From IMG/VR virus record IMGVR_UViG_3300036846_000414, positions 1-20,998 of that record: a stretch of DNA of 20,998 bases; one strand, given 5' to 3'. Each line of letters begins with the position of its first letter. Position 1 is the first letter of the stretch. The translations under genes were made by a program, and so were the position numbers. The notes beneath the pieces are model-generated. The model did no database searches and was not told the origin of the DNA. It was given only the letters and a program-made list of their open reading frames with translations. The DNA comes from a virus. This document shows positions 6,431 through 14,044 of this stretch, piece after piece.

Positions 6431-6759
6431 TGGCCGACTGGATCACGCCGGAGGACGTCGCCGAGCTCCTCGACCTCCCGGAGGCCGAGGCGCTCGACGA
6501 CAACCTCGTCAACTCGACCGCGGCCGTCCGCGCCGCGGTCGAGCAGCGTCGATCCGACCTCGACTACACCGACGCGACGACCGTCCCGGACAACGTCCGC
6601 CACGGCTCGGTCATCTGGGCCTCGATCCTCTACCAGACGCGCTCGGCCCCGTCCGGCTTCGCCGGCTACGGCGACGAGACCGCGATGTTCGACCCGCTCG
6701 GCTCGAGGCGCGCCGAGGTCCTGCGGCTCATCGGCTGGCGGAGGCCGGTCGCCTACTGA
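6430..6759 (+). CDS. Head-tail connector protein (gp6-like)
   Basis: This 109-residue protein starts with GTG sharing one base with the capsid stop (TAGTG). It begins DWITPEDVAELLDL and continues with a helical segment and a C-terminal SRRAEVLRLIGWRRP. The position directly after the capsid gene, the size and the helical opening fit the HK97 gp6-type adaptor that docks beneath the portal ring. Assignment rests on position plus general sequence character rather than a diagnostic motif. It ends in a TGATG overlap with the next gene. Confidence 0.65.
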   Translation: MADWITPEDVAELLDLPEAEALDDNLVNSTAAVRAAVEQRRSDLDYTDATTVPDNVRHGSVIWASILYQTRSAPSGFAGYGDETAMFDPLGSRRAEVLRLIGWRRPVAY

Positions 6760-7139
6760 TGGGCACCGTCGCCGCGCCTCCCGCCTCGCGAGCTCGCGCC
6801 GAGCTCGTCGACGAGCTCGTCGCCGCCGGCCTCGAGGCGACCGGCGACGCGGGAGCGTTTCATCCTCAGCCGACCGGCGTCCTGGTCGGCCTGCCGGCGC
6901 TCGTCGGCCGCACGCTGGCCGGCCGCACCTTCGAGGTCCCGGTCCTCGTCGTCTCCGGCGACCCGCTCAACTCCGACCTCAACGTCGACCGCCTCTACGC
7001 GATCGCCGACGAGGTCGCGCTCGTCCTCTCGACCGGCGCCTACCGGCCGAGCTCCTGGCGCTCGAGCTCGAACGCCGAGCCGCTCCCGGCGCTCGAGCTC
7101 ACCGTCACCGTCACCGTCACCGAGGAGGGACTCGCATGA
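6759..7139 (+). CDS. Probable tail terminator or head-tail joining protein
   Basis: This 126-residue protein starts at ATG sharing one base with the previous stop. It has an N-terminal helix (ARAELVDELVAAGLEATG), a hydrophobic strand region (FEVPVLVVSGDPLN) and a C-terminal beta strand LTVTVTVT encoded by a short ACCGTC repeat. The gene lies between the connector and the major tail protein, where siphophages encode the tail terminator or minor joining protein. The sequence contains no decisive motif, so the name is from position and fold impression. Confidence 0.55.
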   Translation: MGTVAAPPASRARAELVDELVAAGLEATGDAGAFHPQPTGVLVGLPALVGRTLAGRTFEVPVLVVSGDPLNSDLNVDRLYAIADEVALVLSTGAYRPSSWRSSSNAEPLPALELTVTVTVTEEGLA

Positions 7140-7591
7140 CTGATTCACGCCAGGGACCCGGCACGCTCACGATCGGCACGCCGCCGGTCGACGGCGTCGA
7201 GGTCTCGACGCAGGCCTCGGCCGTCAAGCTCACGCCGACCGTCAACTCGAACGACGGCACGCCGACGCTCGCGACGCCGGACCCGGCGCCGGAGACCGAC
7301 GTCGCCTGGTCGCTCAACGTCTCCGCGATCCAAGACTTCGAGGACCCGGCCGGCTTCGTCAACTACCTCATGGACCACGCGCTCTCCGAGGCGGAGTTCT
7401 CCTGGGAGCCGCTCACCGGCTCCGGCCCGACCTACTCCGGCACGCTGCAAATCGTCCCGATCGAGGTCGGCGGCGACGTCGCCGTCCAGGTCGTCACCGA
7501 CGTCGAGCTCCCGCTCGTCGGCCTTCCGATCCGCACCGACGGCGCGGCCGCCGCGAGCTCGAGGTCGAGGTCGAAGGCGGAGACCGGATGA
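7136..7591 (+). CDS. Major tail (tube) protein
   Basis: This 151-residue, beta-rich protein probably forms the tail tube. It opens with GTLTIGTPPVDGVEVSTQAS, continues with an ETDVAWSLNVSAIQDFEDPAGF segment and a BLOCK of beta strands ending IVPIEVGGDV, a pattern familiar from small actinophage tube proteins. Start choice is firm: a GAGGAGGG ribosome site lies five bases before the ATG, which also overlaps the preceding stop as ATGA. The strong ribosome site suits a highly expressed structural protein. Placement directly before the frameshifting chaperone pair supports the assignment. Confidence 0.8.
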   Translation: MTDSRQGPGTLTIGTPPVDGVEVSTQASAVKLTPTVNSNDGTPTLATPDPAPETDVAWSLNVSAIQDFEDPAGFVNYLMDHALSEAEFSWEPLTGSGPTYSGTLQIVPIEVGGDVAVQVVTDVELPLVGLPIRTDGAAAASSRSRSKAETG

Positions 7592-7863
7592 TCCGGCTCC
7601 GAGGCTCGGTCGAGTACGACTCCGGCCAGTCGGTCGAGTTCCAGGCCGGCTCGGCGGCGCTCGTCGCCTGGGAGGCCTACGCGCGCCGGCTCGGCATCCC
7701 GTCCGACCCGACCGAGAACCCGAACACCTGCGCCGCCTTCGTCGCCTACGTCTCGCTCGGCATCCAAGAGGGATTCGACGTCTGGATGCGCTCGGTCGTT
7801 GACATCGACGCGAAGCCGGTCGAGGAGGTCGACCCTTTCCCCGTGGAAGCGTCTCCCGCTTGA
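7588..7863 (+). CDS. Tail assembly chaperone, short form (gpG-like)
   Basis: This 91-residue protein starts in an ATGA overlap with the tube gene. It has an N-terminal beta region and a helical middle (AALVAWEAYARRLGI, then CAAFVAYVSLGIQEGFDVWM). Between the tube and tape measure genes, siphophages encode two overlapping chaperones, the longer made by a -1 ribosomal frameshift. Here a T TTC CCC heptamer lies at 7836-7842, near the 3' end, and the -1 frame stays open to 7976. The chaperone coats the tape measure protein while the tail tube is built. Identification is from order, size and slip site together. Confidence 0.75.
   Translation: MIRLRGSVEYDSGQSVEFQAGSAALVAWEAYARRLGIPSDPTENPNTCAAFVAYVSLGIQEGFDVWMRSVVDIDAKPVEEVDPFPVEASPA
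7836..7842 (+). other. Probable -1 programmed ribosomal frameshift site
   Basis: The heptamer T TTC CCC fits the X XXY YYZ rule in the reading frame of the chaperone gene: TTC and CCC codons can re-pair as TTT and CCC after a one-base slip. Shifting gives 85 residues from the first frame plus 44 from the second, 129 in total. There is no stop in the -1 frame before 7974. It is located seven codons before the stop of the short form. Confidence 0.7.
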
Positions 7864-7976
7864 TGGTCGAGCTCGCCGTCGCGACCGGCCGGCCGCTCGC
7901 CGAGCTCCGCGAGCTCGACGACGAGGAGCTCGCGACGCTCGTCGACGTCGCCGAGGAGCTCGGCCGCCTTGGCTAG
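7842..7976 (+). CDS. Tail assembly chaperone extension, -1 frame (gpGT-like part)
   Basis: This is the second segment of the frameshifted chaperone: 44 residues beginning RGSVSRLMVELAVATG and continuing with an acidic, Leu-rich helix (LRELDDEELATLVDVAEELGRLG). It lacks an independent ribosome site, but an ATG at 7863 shares one base with the short form's stop, so re-initiation giving a 37-residue peptide is an alternative route. In lambda the GT extension recruits the tube protein to the tape measure. The segment is smaller than usual, in keeping with the compact genome. Its stop overlaps the next gene's TTG start by eight bases. Confidence 0.65.
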   Translation, partial: RGSVSRLMVELAVATGRPLAELRELDDEELATLVDVAEELGRLG

Positions 7977-8439
7977 GTCGACCGTCAAGGGAGGCCTCTC
8001 GGTCCGCGTCTACGGCCTCACCGAGACGCTCAAGGCGATCCGCCACGTCGAGGCGGAGCTCCGGCCGGAGGCGAACGGCCGTATCCGCGACGCCGCCGGC
8101 CGATGCGCCGGCGACCTCATCCCTCACCTCACCGCGGCCGCCTCGACCTCCGGCGTCCCGGTCGCGCCGAGGGTCGCGCGCTCGATCCGCGTCAAGCGCG
8201 ATCGGATGCCGACCGTCTCGATCGGCGGCTCGACCCGCGTCGGCGCCGGCGGAGCTCCGGCCGGCGCGCTCGTCTGGGGCTCCGAGCAGGGACCGAAAGG
8301 CGCCGTCAATCACTTCGCCGTCGCGCCTGGTCCCGGCTACTGGATCAAGCCGGCCGTCGAGCGCTTCAAGGCCGGACCGGCGCTCGCGATCTACCTCGCC
8401 GCGATCGCCGCGGTCGAGCGGGAGGCTGGTCTCTTCTAG
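7969..8439 (+). CDS. HK97 gp10-like / minor tail protein
   Basis: This 156-residue protein starts at TTG inside the preceding gene. It opens with TVKGGLSVRVYGLTETLKAIRHVEAEL followed by a helical RIRDAAGRCAGDLIPHL, the signature opening of HK97 gp10-like neck or tail-completion proteins. A basic beta segment (APRVARSIRVKRDR), a Gly-rich loop, then VWGSEQG and a GPGYWIKPAVERF ending follow. In HK97 the gene lies before the tube gene, but in small actinophages a similar protein is often found just before the tape measure, as here. It probably acts at the neck or in tail completion. The stop shares one base with the tape measure GTG (TAGTG). Confidence 0.65.
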   Translation: MARSTVKGGLSVRVYGLTETLKAIRHVEAELRPEANGRIRDAAGRCAGDLIPHLTAAASTSGVPVAPRVARSIRVKRDRMPTVSIGGSTRVGAGGAPAGALVWGSEQGPKGAVNHFAVAPGPGYWIKPAVERFKAGPALAIYLAAIAAVEREAGLF

Positions 8440-10022
8440 TGGCCGGCCCTGGGAACATCCTCATCCGCGTCGGCGCCGAGACCGGCCAGGCCGTCTCGGA
8501 GCTCTCGCGCGTCAACGGCGCGCTCGGCCAGTCGATGACGAAGAGCGAGAAGGTCGGCGCCGCCTTGAAGCGCGCCGCGGTCCCGGCGACGATCGCGCTC
8601 GCGGCGATCGCGGTCGGCGCCAAGAAGGCGCTCGAGTCGGCCTCCAACCTCAACGAGGCCGTCAACAAGGCCGAGGTCGTCTTTGGCTCCTCCGGGAAGA
8701 GCGTCGTCGCCTGGTCCAAGACGCTCGCGGAGTCGTTCGGCCTCTCGGCGGTCGCCGCGCTCGACGCCGCGACGCAGTTCGGGAACATGCTCGTCCCGAT
8801 GGGCTTCTCCCGGAAAGAGGCCGCGGCGATGAGCAAGACGATGGTCCAGCTCGCCGGCGACATGGCCTCGTTCAACAACGCCTCGCCGGAGGAGACGCTC
8901 GCCGCGATCCAATCCGGGCTCGCCGGCCAGGCTCGGCCGCTCCGCCAGTACGGCGTCTTTCTCGACGCCGCGAGGGTCAAGGAGAAGGCGCTCGAGATGG
9001 GCCTTTGGTCCGGGAAGGGAGCGATCGACGCTCACGCCAAGGCGGCGGCGACGATGGCGATCATTCTCAAGGACACCGCCGACACTCAAGGCGACTTCGC
9101 CAGGACCGCGGACGGCGCCGCCAATCAGACGCGCATCCTCAAGGCCGAGCAGGAGAACCTTTCGGCTCAACTCGGCCAGTCGATCCTGCCGGCCTGGATC
9201 GCGATCCAAAAGGTCATGCTCTCGGTCACGAAGGCGACGAGCCAACACACCGGCGTCGTCAAGGTCGCCGTCGGCGTCATCGCCGGCCTCTCCGCCGCGA
9301 TCCTCGTCGCCAACGCCGGCTTCAAGGCCTGGACGATCGTCACGAAGATCGCGAGGGTCGCGACGCTCGCCTTCTCGGCGGCCAACCGAGCGCTCATGGT
9401 CTCGATGCTCTCGAACCCGATCACGCTCGTCGTCATCGCGATCGTCGCGCTCGGCGTCGCGCTCGTCGTCGCCTACAAAAAGAGCGAGACCTTCCGAAAC
9501 ATCGTCAACTCGGCGCTCAACTCGGTCGCCGGCGCCGCTCGAGCTCTCGGCCGCGCGTTCTTCGCGATCAAGGACGCCGCCGCGGCCGCCTTCGGCTGGA
9601 TCGTCGCTCACTGGCGCGTCGCGCTCTTCGCGCTCGGCCCGATCGGCGCCGCTCTCTACGTCCTCTCCAACCACTTCGACAAGGTCAAGGCCGCCGGCGT
9701 CGGCGCCTTCAACGCCGTCCGCTCGATCGTCGCCGCGCTGGAGCGCTCGATCCTCGCGGTCGTCAACGCCGTCAAGAGCCTCATCGCCTGGCTCGGCAAG
9801 ATCCACGTCCCCAAGATCAGCCTCCCGCACGTCCCCGGCCTCAACGTCGCCGGCTACGCCTACGGCCCGACGCCGTCGCTCGCCGGCGCCGGCCGCGCGA
9901 CGAGCTCCGGCCTAACCGTCAACTTCTACGGGCCGACCGACCCGGAAGGCGCCGCTCGTTCGATCGCTCGCGTCCTCCGCGCGCATGAGACCCGCCAAGG
10001 CCGGCTCAAGCGAGCAGGATGA
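8439..10022 (+). CDS. Tail tape measure protein
   Basis: This 527-residue protein starts with GTG in a TAGTG overlap and sets tail length. The N-terminal half carries the typical tape measure core: ATQFGNMLVPMGFSRKEAAAMS, then LAGDMASFNNASPEETLAAI, SGLAGQARPLRQYGV, and QGDFARTADGAANQ before an LGQSILPAW segment. The centre has several hydrophobic helices (near residues 270-290 and 325-345, and a later GWIVAHWRVALFALGPIG). The C-terminus ends in a basic tail. At the usual 0.15 nm per residue, 527 residues imply a tail of roughly 80 nm. It is short for an actinophage but fits the small genome. Confidence 0.92.
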   Translation: MAGPGNILIRVGAETGQAVSELSRVNGALGQSMTKSEKVGAALKRAAVPATIALAAIAVGAKKALESASNLNEAVNKAEVVFGSSGKSVVAWSKTLAESFGLSAVAALDAATQFGNMLVPMGFSRKEAAAMSKTMVQLAGDMASFNNASPEETLAAIQSGLAGQARPLRQYGVFLDAARVKEKALEMGLWSGKGAIDAHAKAAATMAIILKDTADTQGDFARTADGAANQTRILKAEQENLSAQLGQSILPAWIAIQKVMLSVTKATSQHTGVVKVAVGVIAGLSAAILVANAGFKAWTIVTKIARVATLAFSAANRALMVSMLSNPITLVVIAIVALGVALVVAYKKSETFRNIVNSALNSVAGAARALGRAFFAIKDAAAAAFGWIVAHWRVALFALGPIGAALYVLSNHFDKVKAAGVGAFNAVRSIVAALERSILAVVNAVKSLIAWLGKIHVPKISLPHVPGLNVAGYAYGPTPSLAGAGRATSSGLTVNFYGPTDPEGAARSIARVLRAHETRQGRLKRAG

Positions 10023-11269
10023 GCGAGCTCGAGCTCGAGCTCGACGTCGAGCCTCGCGCGCCGGCCTACATCGGCGAGGTCCTCGTCGGCGGCGTCCCGG
10101 TCGACCTCGAGGCCGTCCTCGCCTCGGTCACGATCCGCCACGGCCGCGACGACGTCGACGGCCCGATCCAATCGTCGACGGCGACGCTCCGCCTCCGCAA
10201 CCTCCTCCGCTCGGAGCTCGAGGCCTGGGCTCCCGGCGGCGAGCTCGTCGTCAAGGCCGTCGCCGGCGAGCTCCTCTTCACCGGCGAGCTCTCCGACGCG
10301 AGCCTCACGCACGACGACCCGGAGCTCGACGCGATCCTCGAGGTCATCGCCGTCTCGACGCTCGCCGCCGCCGGCGACCGGCCGGTCCGCGGCCACGCCT
10401 GGCCGGCGGAGCCCTGGGCGGCGCGCGTTCAACGCATCCTCGGCGAGGCCGAGCTCGTCGGCGTCGTCCAGGCGCCGGCCGTCGACGTCCCGATCGCGGC
10501 GACCAAGCCGGACGACCCGGAGACCGGCGCCTACTCCTCGAGCTCGGCGCTCGACGCGCTCGACCTCGTCCGCCAGGACGTCGGCGCGACCGCCTTCGAC
10601 GCGCCGGACGGCTCGCTCGTCGTCCAGGCCTTCGACGCGCGCAAAGGCCTCTTCGACCCGCTCACGCTCGACCCGGCGATCGTCCTCTTCGCGCCGGCCT
10701 GGTCTCAGACGCTCGACGTCGCGAACCGCGTCGTCCTCGGCTACGGCTACGGCGACGGCTCCGTCACCGTCGACGATCCCGTCTCTCAAGACCGCTTCGG
10801 CGTTCACTGGACCGGCCTCTTCGAGACCGGCCTCGCCGACGCCGCGACCGCTCAATCTCGAGCGGCTCTCTGGGTCGACCGCGTCTCGTTCCCGCGCTGG
10901 AAGCTCCCCGGCGTCACGCTCCTCGAGCCTCAGCCGCTCGCGATCGGCCAACTCGTCCAACTCGAGGCGCTCCCCGACTCGGCGCCGTTCCCCGCCTATG
11001 GCGCCGTCGTCGAAGGCTGGACCGACGTCATCGAGGGACCCGACTGGACGCAAGAGGTCGTCCTCTCCGACCCGATCTTCTCCGGCATGGCGCTCTCCTG
11101 GGCGGAGCTCCCGGTCGACCTCACTTGGCTCGAGGTCGACCCGGCCTGCGCCTGGCGCGAGGCCTACCTCCTCGACAACCTTCTCCCGGCTCTCCTCGGC
11201 GACGCGCCGCGGCCGCGGCCGACCAATCCCTACTTGAGAGGAGCTCCCGATGCCGGCGTCGACGCCTAA
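10019..11269 (+). CDS. Baseplate hub-like minor tail protein
   Basis: This 416-residue protein begins in an ATGA overlap with an acidic SELELELDVEP leader. It contains a beta-rich first part (VASVTIRHGRDDVDGP-like, TATLRLRN, LLFTGELSD), a middle with LVRQDVGATAFDAPDGSLVVQAFDA, and a C-terminal beta region. The pattern resembles the ring-forming hub proteins (gp27/late control D type) found directly after the tape measure. There is no separate distal tail protein, so this gene may perform both roles. Assignment is by order and domain impression. The last 20 bases overlap the next gene's start. Confidence 0.6.
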   Translation: MSELELELDVEPRAPAYIGEVLVGGVPVDLEAVLASVTIRHGRDDVDGPIQSSTATLRLRNLLRSELEAWAPGGELVVKAVAGELLFTGELSDASLTHDDPELDAILEVIAVSTLAAAGDRPVRGHAWPAEPWAARVQRILGEAELVGVVQAPAVDVPIAATKPDDPETGAYSSSSALDALDLVRQDVGATAFDAPDGSLVVQAFDARKGLFDPLTLDPAIVLFAPAWSQTLDVANRVVLGYGYGDGSVTVDDPVSQDRFGVHWTGLFETGLADAATAQSRAALWVDRVSFPRWKLPGVTLLEPQPLAIGQLVQLEALPDSAPFPAYGAVVEGWTDVIEGPDWTQEVVLSDPIFSGMALSWAELPVDLTWLEVDPACAWREAYLLDNLLPALLGDAPRPRPTNPYLRGAPDAGVDA

Positions 11270-11786
11270 GCTCGCGATCCCGTACCCGCTCCCGGACGAC
11301 TCCGTCGCCGACTATCCCGGCGTCGGCCTCGACCTCGCCGAGACGCTCGAGACGCTCCTCGGCTCGCCGAGCGTCCGCGTCCGCAACGCGAACAACAACG
11401 TCTGCCCGGTCAACGCAACGACGACGCTCAACTTCGACACTGAGGACTGGGACACCGATGGGATGCACGCCGCCGCGACGCCGAGCCGACTGACGATCGT
11501 CAAGGCCGGCGTCTACCTCGTCACCCTCGCCGTCATCGCAACGTGCGCGCAGGGAGTCTCCGGCAACAACTACCTCCGCCTCCGCCACGGCGCCGGCGTC
11601 GAAGCCGACCAGACGATCCCCTTCGTCCCGGCGATGCTCTCGCTCCGGATGACGATGAGCGCGCTCATCCGCTGCGCCGTCGGCGACTACCTCGACGCCG
11701 CCTACTACAACGGCCTCCCCGCCGGCGCGACCGTCACGATCAGCGGCGGCGGCTCGTTCTTCGGCGCCGCCTGGCTCGCACCCTGA
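11250..11786 (+). CDS. Tail tip protein with C1q-like jelly roll, probable receptor binder
   Basis: This 178-residue protein is the last of the late operon. A short N-terminal attachment part (residues 1-45) is followed by a beta sandwich: FDTEDWDTDGMH, then PSRLTIVKAGVYLVTLAVIA, NNYLRLRHG, and VGDYLDAAYYNG before GSFFGAAWL. The GxYxVTLxV pattern and spacing resemble C1q/TNF-like domains found on many phage fibres, which trimerise and bind cell surfaces. A GAGAGGAG ribosome site precedes the ATG, inside the end of the hub gene. It is the only candidate for host recognition in the genome. A strong terminator follows eight bases after the stop. Confidence 0.65.
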   Translation: MPASTPKLAIPYPLPDDSVADYPGVGLDLAETLETLLGSPSVRVRNANNNVCPVNATTTLNFDTEDWDTDGMHAAATPSRLTIVKAGVYLVTLAVIATCAQGVSGNNYLRLRHGAGVEADQTIPFVPAMLSLRMTMSALIRCAVGDYLDAAYYNGLPAGATVTISGGGSFFGAAWLAP

Positions 11787-11793
11787 GAACGAC

Positions 11794-11817
11794 CGAGGCC
11801 GCCACGCGGCGGCCTCG
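11794..11817. terminator. Strong hairpin terminator between convergent operons
   Basis: CGAGGCCGCC and GGCGGCCTCG form a perfect 10-bp stem with an ACGC loop, followed by TCTGTC. It lies between the end of the tail operon (+) and the end of the integrase gene (-), so it can serve both directions. It lacks a long T-run, as is common in GC-rich bacteria. Confidence 0.8.
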
Positions 11818-11836
11818 TCTGTCATGCTCGCGGCTC

Positions 11837-11862
11837 GGCCGCGGCTCTGCGGCGGCCGCGGC
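11837..11862. repeat. GC-rich direct repeat beside integrase, possible attP region
   Basis: GGCCGCGGC occurs twice (11837-11845 and 11854-11862) in the 70-base non-coding gap between the terminator and the integrase stop. Large serine integrases often lie next to their attP, and only this gap and the 76-base upstream gap are available nearby. No firm att core can be read from one sequence. Confidence 0.2.
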
Positions 11863-11887
11863 GCCCGTCACTGACTCCAGAGGAGAC

Positions 11888-13411
11888 CTAGTGCCGCGCC
11901 GCCTGCTTGACGAGCTCCTCGCGATCCTCGCCGATCGCCTCCGAACCTGCGCTCCTGAGCGGCGCCGCGTAGCGAAGCTCGGCGCGCTCGTCGATCGCGA
12001 CGCCGCGGCCGGCGCGCCGGACGATGACGTCGACGAGGACGACCTTGAGGAGGCGCCTTGACTCGGCGACCTCGAGCTCATGGCTCTCGACGGCCTGGCG
12101 GAGCGTCGTCCGCGCGAGCTCGAGCTCGGTCGCCTGGCCGCAGGCCTCGAGCTCCTCGCGGCGGAGCTCGACGACGTCGAGGCGCGCGCGGCGGCCGGCG
12201 GCGAAGGCCTCGCGGCCAATCTCGAGCTCGAGCTCGACGTCGAGCTCATACTCGAGCGCGACCCGCTCGGCCTCGGCGAGGCGATGCTCGGCGACGATCC
12301 GGTCGCCGCTCGCGTCCAACTCGAGCTCGAGCTCGACGAGCTCGTCCGCCGCGGGGCCGGCCCATTCGAGGACCTCGTCCCAGACGTAGGCGTCGAGCTC
12401 GTCGGCCACGATCGAGGCGCGAGCCGGGCATCCCGGCGTCGCACACTCGTAACGGCGGCGGCGGCCGTTCGCCTTCGTATGCGAGCTCATCGGCCGCCGG
12501 CAACCGTGGCAGGTCGCGACGCCGCCGAGCATCGAGACCGGCGCGCCGGAATGGCGGAGGCCGGCACCGTCGCCGGCGCGCTCGGCGTTGACGCGCTGGA
12601 CGGTCTCGAAGAGGTCGAGCTCGACGATCGCCTCATGCGCCTCGGCGTTGACGAGCTCCCCGTAGGAGACCTCGCCGAGATAGACCCGCGAGCGGACGAG
12701 CTCGCTCATCGTCTGCCGCGCCGTCGACCGGCCGGTCCGCTCCTCGAAGCGCTCGAGCAGCGTCGTCCAGGAGGCGCCGGCCGCGCGGAGCTCGAAGAGC
12801 TCGACGACGACCTTCGCCTCGGCCGGATGCTTGACGTAGCGATGGTCTCGGTCGAAGCGATACCCGAACGCCGGCGTCCTGGCGATCGCGCGGCCGGCGG
12901 CGATCGCGCCGCGCTTCGCCTGGTCCCAGTTCCCCGCGATCTTCTCCCACTCCATCCGCGCCAGGCTGAAGAAGAGCTCGCGCACGAACCGACCCTCTGG
13001 CGTCTTGGTGTCGAAGGCCTCGCTCGCCGAGAGGATGACGCCGCCGGCCGACTCGATCCGCTCGACGAGTTCGAGGCGATCCTTCGGCGCGAGCCTCGAG
13101 AGGCGGTCCAGCTTCGCGACGATGATCCCGTCGAGCTCGCCGGCCTCGATCGCCTCGACGAGCTCGTCCAGGATCGCGCGGCTCTTCCTGGCGCCGGAGA
13201 CGTCGAGCTCCGGCGGATACATGCGGACGTCGACGTCATGCTCGCCGGCGACGCGGTCGATGAGCTCCTCCTGAAACTCCGGGCTCCGGAGCCGCTCGTC
13301 GGCCTCGCGCCGGCCGACGTCCGAGACCCTCGGATACCCGCCGAGCAGGCGGCGACCCCTGGCTCGAGTTTGCCTCCGGCCGGTCCTCTTGGTAGCTTCG
13401 CGCTTGGTCAT
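11888..13411 (-). CDS. int: Large serine recombinase (integrase)
   Basis: This 507-residue enzyme would integrate and excise the genome. The N-terminal resolvase domain (about 20-160) has catalytic S30 in YPRVSD and the KLDRLSR motif near 100-106. A recombinase domain follows (about 165-290), including AFGYRF and a VYLGEVSYG segment. A zinc ribbon has C301/C304 and C323/C328, then a long Glu/Leu coiled coil (about 355-460), typical of large serine integrases. The start is chosen at 13411, where GGAGAGGAG precedes the ATG; an upstream in-frame ATG at 13462 has no ribosome site and lies inside the operator region. It is the only leftward gene, divergent from the lysis operon, so one short region probably controls both. 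A directionality factor is not recognised. Confidence 0.93.
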   Translation of the reverse strand: MTKREATKRTGRRQTRARGRRLLGGYPRVSDVGRREADERLRSPEFQEELIDRVAGEHDVDVRMYPPELDVSGARKSRAILDELVEAIEAGELDGIIVAKLDRLSRLAPKDRLELVERIESAGGVILSASEAFDTKTPEGRFVRELFFSLARMEWEKIAGNWDQAKRGAIAAGRAIARTPAFGYRFDRDHRYVKHPAEAKVVVELFELRAAGASWTTLLERFEERTGRSTARQTMSELVRSRVYLGEVSYGELVNAEAHEAIVELDLFETVQRVNAERAGDGAGLRHSGAPVSMLGGVATCHGCRRPMSSHTKANGRRRRYECATPGCPARASIVADELDAYVWDEVLEWAGPAADELVELELELDASGDRIVAEHRLAEAERVALEYELDVELELEIGREAFAAGRRARLDVVELRREELEACGQATELELARTTLRQAVESHELEVAESRRLLKVVLVDVIVRRAGRGVAIDERAELRYAAPLRSAGSEAIGEDREELVKQAARH

Positions 13412-13487
13412 CTTCCGTTCTCCTCTCCGTTGTGCCTGTTTTGTATTCCTGGAGAATACCAACGCGACAAAGGGGGCTCATATTCCC
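13412..13487. promoter_or_regulatory. Divergent control region with palindromic operator-like site (13443-13459)
   Basis: This 76-base gap is clearly richer in A+T than its surroundings. GTATTC and GAATAC form a perfect 6-bp inverted repeat with a five-base spacer (13443-13459), the shape of an HTH-dimer operator. On the minus strand TTGTCG and AATACA are 17 bases apart and could be -35/-10 boxes for the integrase, overlapping the palindrome. For the + gene, AAAGGGGG (13468-13475) is a candidate ribosome site. CTCAT/ATGAG could fold over its start codon. Confidence 0.5.
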
Positions 13488-13847
13488 ATGAGGAGCAATC
13501 ACAAGGCGCGCCTCCTCCGCCACGACGCCGCGCTCGAGCTCGTCCTCGAGCACCCCCGCGGCCAAGCAATCCTCGAGGCCTCCGGCGGCGACGCCGAGCA
13601 CGCGCTCCGCATCATCGAGACGCTCAAGGCGCCGAGCTCGGTCAGCGCCGAGGTCATCCGGCTCCCGCGGACGCCGATCCTCGACTTCGCCGAGGTCTAC
13701 GACCAAGAGACCGACGCCGGCCTCGAGCTCGAGCAGCGCGCGCCGTTCCCCTTCGTCCTCGCCGCCGCGCTCGGCCTCGCCGCCTGGCTCGTCGTCGCCG
13801 CGATCGGCTTCGGCCTCTATGAGCTCGCGACTCGCTGGCCGGCATGA
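13488..13847 (+). CDS. Small protein with C-terminal membrane anchor
   Basis: This 119-residue protein has a soluble N-terminal part of about 85 residues: basic MRSNHKARLLRH, then a helix, a Pro-rich VIRLPRTP turn and an acidic ETDAGLELEQ stretch. One long hydrophobic helix follows (FPFVLAAALGLAAWLVVAAIGFGLYELA) near the C-terminus. This topology is that of a tail-anchored membrane protein. It opens the operon that contains the endolysin two genes later, so a holin-like or lysis-timing role is possible, but one transmembrane helix at the C-terminus is not diagnostic. Immunity or superinfection exclusion is an alternative. The ATG at 13488 has a G-rich ribosome site 12 bases upstream; the frame is open further upstream to 13389, over the operator and integrase start. 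Confidence 0.7.
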   Translation: MRSNHKARLLRHDAALELVLEHPRGQAILEASGGDAEHALRIIETLKAPSSVSAEVIRLPRTPILDFAEVYDQETDAGLELEQRAPFPFVLAAALGLAAWLVVAAIGFGLYELATRWPA

Positions 13848-14044
13848 CTGGCCGGCGCTCGACTCGAGGCCTCCGCGGCGTCCTCGAGCGTCGACGCGCC
13901 GAGCTCGACGAGCTCACCGGCGCCAAGACCGAGGACGAGGAGGTCGACGACGTCACTCGCCGGCCGGTCTCCTGGCCGCTCGAGCGCGACGACCCGGAGC
14001 GCGAGCGCTCGCATCCGGGAGCGTCGAAGGGAGACGGCTCCTAG
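13844..14044 (+). CDS. Small charged protein of unknown function
   Basis: This 66-residue, highly charged protein starts in an ATGA overlap and ends in a TAGTG overlap with the endolysin. It has an Arg-rich N-terminus (TGRRSTRGLRGVLERRRAELDEL), an acidic middle (TEDEEVDDV) and a disordered-looking tail. No known domain is visible. Translational coupling to both neighbours suggests it belongs to the lysis cassette, perhaps as a regulator or chaperone. An excisionase-type small basic protein is another possibility given its nearness to the integrase, but no DNA-binding motif is seen. Confidence 0.55.
   Translation: MTGRRSTRGLRGVLERRRAELDELTGAKTEDEEVDDVTRRPVSWPLERDDPERERSHPGASKGDGS

Noticed and set aside
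7101-7121. ACCGTC short tandem repeat
   Set aside because: It encodes an alternating Thr-Val beta strand at the end of the tail terminator-like protein, and is too short to treat as a separate element.
11891-12061. A 56-codon plus-strand frame with GTG start and AGAGGAG upstream, inside the integrase 3' end
   Set aside because: The ribosome-site-like sequence is attractive, but the frame lies wholly antisense to the integrase, beyond the late terminator, and its codon bias is explained by the mirror effect. No second copy is available to test conservation.
12080-13822. A 580-codon plus-strand frame opposite the integrase
   Set aside because: The minus strand encodes a serine integrase with all motifs; the plus frame is its shadow and runs across the operator region.
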